Source of the DNA: CAYNJF01 sp964397555
Lineage (GTDB): Bacteria > Pseudomonadota > Gammaproteobacteria > Berkiellales > Berkiellaceae
NCBI GenBank assembly: GCA_964397555.1
Contig: CAYNJF010000047.1
Location: forward strand, 1-15,414
Length of the DNA: 15,414 nt
Direction: 5' to 3'
This document shows, piece by piece, positions 14,222-15,414 of the stretch; position 1 is the first letter of the stretch; each line of letters starts with the position of its first letter. The position numbers and the translations under genes are program-made. The notes under the pieces were generated by a model. The model saw nothing but the letters and a program-made list of their open reading frames with translations, made no database searches and was not told the origin of the DNA.

Positions 14222-15414
14222 ATGAAACGGGTTTGGGTAGAGCAATGGGTGGCCATGATCATGGCCGCACATCGTTGGGTCATCGGACTCTTTCTTCTTC
14301 TAACCCTGGCAAGCCTGTATCTAATTCAATCCCAGCTTGGTTTTCATACCGACACACAATCTATGATCAGCGAGGATCTGGACTGGCGCCAGGACTACAT
14401 TGAATACAAAAAAAAGTTTCCCTACAATCATAATCTTATTGTGATTCTTATCTCCTCAACAACCAATGAACATGCCAAAAAGTCAGCCTCGCTTTTATAC
14501 GAGCAACTTCGGAAAAATCCTGAATTTGAGTCCGTCTACTCGTTTGAACTCAGTGACTTCGTGCAAAAAAATCAGCTTTTGTATCTCGAAGACTCTCAAC
14601 TTCAAGAGCTTAAAAGCAGACTGCCAAACCTTGCTCCTTTTAAAAAAATACAAGCCAAAGACTTAGCTTACTATTTGAACATCATGGAGCAATCGTTAGG
14701 TCAAGCAGACAATAAAATGCTCAATGACCTAGCCACCATGCTCAAATCAAACATGAGAAAAGAGCAAGCCATGCTTTCTTGGTCTTTGGGAGAAAAGACT
14801 CAAAGCCCCTTCCAGATCATTGAGGTAAAACCCAGACTTGATTACAACCAAGATTTTCCAGGTGAGCAAGCCATTCAGGCCATCAAAGAGAGTTTTTCTC
14901 AACTGAATTTAGCCCAGCAATTTAACGCTCAGATGATGCTCACCGGTGAGGTCGTGCTTGCCAATGAAGAGCTAAAGAGTGTGAATAAAGGCACCTCCTA
15001 TGCCGCCCTTTTATCGCTTATTCTCGTGACAGGGTTGCTGTGGGTCAGCTTTCGCTCGAAAGGGCTTGTGATCTGCGCCATCATTAACTTGATAATAGGG
15101 CTTATTATGACTGCCGGGTTTGCCACCCTGGCGATAGGCCATTTGAACATGATTTCGGTCGCGTTTGCTGTTTTGTACATTGGTCTTAGCATCGACTTTA
15201 CTATTCATATCATTATGAGAGTCTTAGAGAATCGAGGTGAATCGAAGTCTCATGATGAGGCCCTAGTTGATGGTGTCACTCAAGTGGCCGGCTCCCTGTT
15301 AATATGTGCAATCACCACCTCGCTTGCTTTTTATTCATTCTTACCAACGGATTTTCGAGGAATTGCTGAACTTGGGCTCATTGCAGGCTCAGGCATGCTC
15401 ATCAGCTTTGCCAT
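14222..15414 (+). CDS. hpnN: RND/MMPL-family hopanoid transporter HpnN (3' end outside window)
   Basis: Inner-membrane RND superfamily protein expected to move hopanoids toward the outer membrane. The frame stays open to the window end; 397 residues are visible, roughly the first half of the family length. The order is a cytoplasmic start, TM1 (about 20-38, WVIGLFLLLTLASLYL), a periplasmic domain with LGFHTDTQSMISEDLDWR (39-56), then TM2 (259-277), TM3 (282-304), TM4 (308-331) carrying the RND signature GLSIDFTIHI (321-330), TM5 (about 355-373) and the start of TM6. The periplasmic opening with its LG-TDT---S-DL pattern matches HpnN, and the shc-hpnG context fits. A GTG at 14219 is an equally possible start, and only a weak AGAG (14208-14211) precedes either. 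It lies 5 bases after the hpnG stop. Confidence 0.88.
   Translation, partial: MKRVWVEQWVAMIMAAHRWVIGLFLLLTLASLYLIQSQLGFHTDTQSMISEDLDWRQDYIEYKKKFPYNHNLIVILISSTTNEHAKKSASLLYEQLRKNPEFESVYSFELSDFVQKNQLLYLEDSQLQELKSRLPNLAPFKKIQAKDLAYYLNIMEQSLGQADNKMLNDLATMLKSNMRKEQAMLSWSLGEKTQSPFQIIEVKPRLDYNQDFPGEQAIQAIKESFSQLNLAQQFNAQMMLTGEVVLANEELKSVNKGTSYAALLSLILVTGLLWVSFRSKGLVICAIINLIIGLIMTAGFATLAIGHLNMISVAFAVLYIGLSIDFTIHIIMRVLENRGESKSHDEALVDGVTQVAGSLLICAITTSLAFYSFLPTDFRGIAELGLIAGSGMLISFA

Noticed and set aside
1..15414. Search for CRISPR arrays, insertion sequences, tRNA or rRNA genes
   Set aside because: No regularly spaced repeats, transposase-like proteins, cloverleaf-like genes or rRNA blocks were recognised by eye; short tRNAs on either strand cannot be fully excluded without a covariance search.

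Overview
The window is a gene-dense stretch of a gammaproteobacterial-type chromosome of moderate GC. Genes abut or overlap by a few bases and intergenic spaces are short. The gene set (zeta-class maleylacetoacetate isomerase, EtfAB and ETF-quinone oxidoreductase, PepN, the uncommon proteobacterial GshA type with GshB, and hopanoid genes) fits a gammaproteobacterium. A Legionellales-like relative is a plausible but unproven guess. A run of exactly ten Ns marks a draft-assembly join. I see no rRNA, tRNA, CRISPR array, transposase or phage gene.

Layout, left to right. (1) Bases 1-2020, plus strand: the end of a fumarylacetoacetate hydrolase gene, maiA and a Dps-family ferritin, tightly packed. 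The first two enzymes finish tyrosine/homogentisate breakdown to fumarate and acetoacetate. (2) About 2121-2961, plus strand: an uncharacterised protein with an SGHY-type domain, interrupted by the assembly gap. The two contig ends share GATACC, and collapsing that overlap restores one continuous frame of 274 codons. Its 3' end may carry a frameshift and overlaps the end of etfA. (3) Bases 2891-6318: etfB-etfA (minus) diverge from the ETF-quinone oxidoreductase gene (plus) around a 125 bp control region with a good sigma70-like promoter and two perfect inverted repeats. Together they carry electrons from acyl-CoA and other flavin dehydrogenases into the quinone pool. (4) Bases 6319-9084, minus strand: pepN, whose stop codon touches the stop codon of the oxidoreductase gene. 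(5) Bases 9266-11478, plus strand: gshA-gshB, the complete two-step glutathione pathway, overlapping by 4 bp. (6) Bases 11599-15414, plus strand: shc-hpnG-hpnN, covering hopene formation, adenine removal from adenosylhopane and hopanoid transport. hpnN runs off the window.

Most of the window is housekeeping metabolism. The items that most repay a second look are the SGHY-domain gene across the gap, the structured spacer upstream of shc, the divergent etf control region, and an altered nucleoside-binding motif in HpnG. I did not find a clear new multi-gene system.
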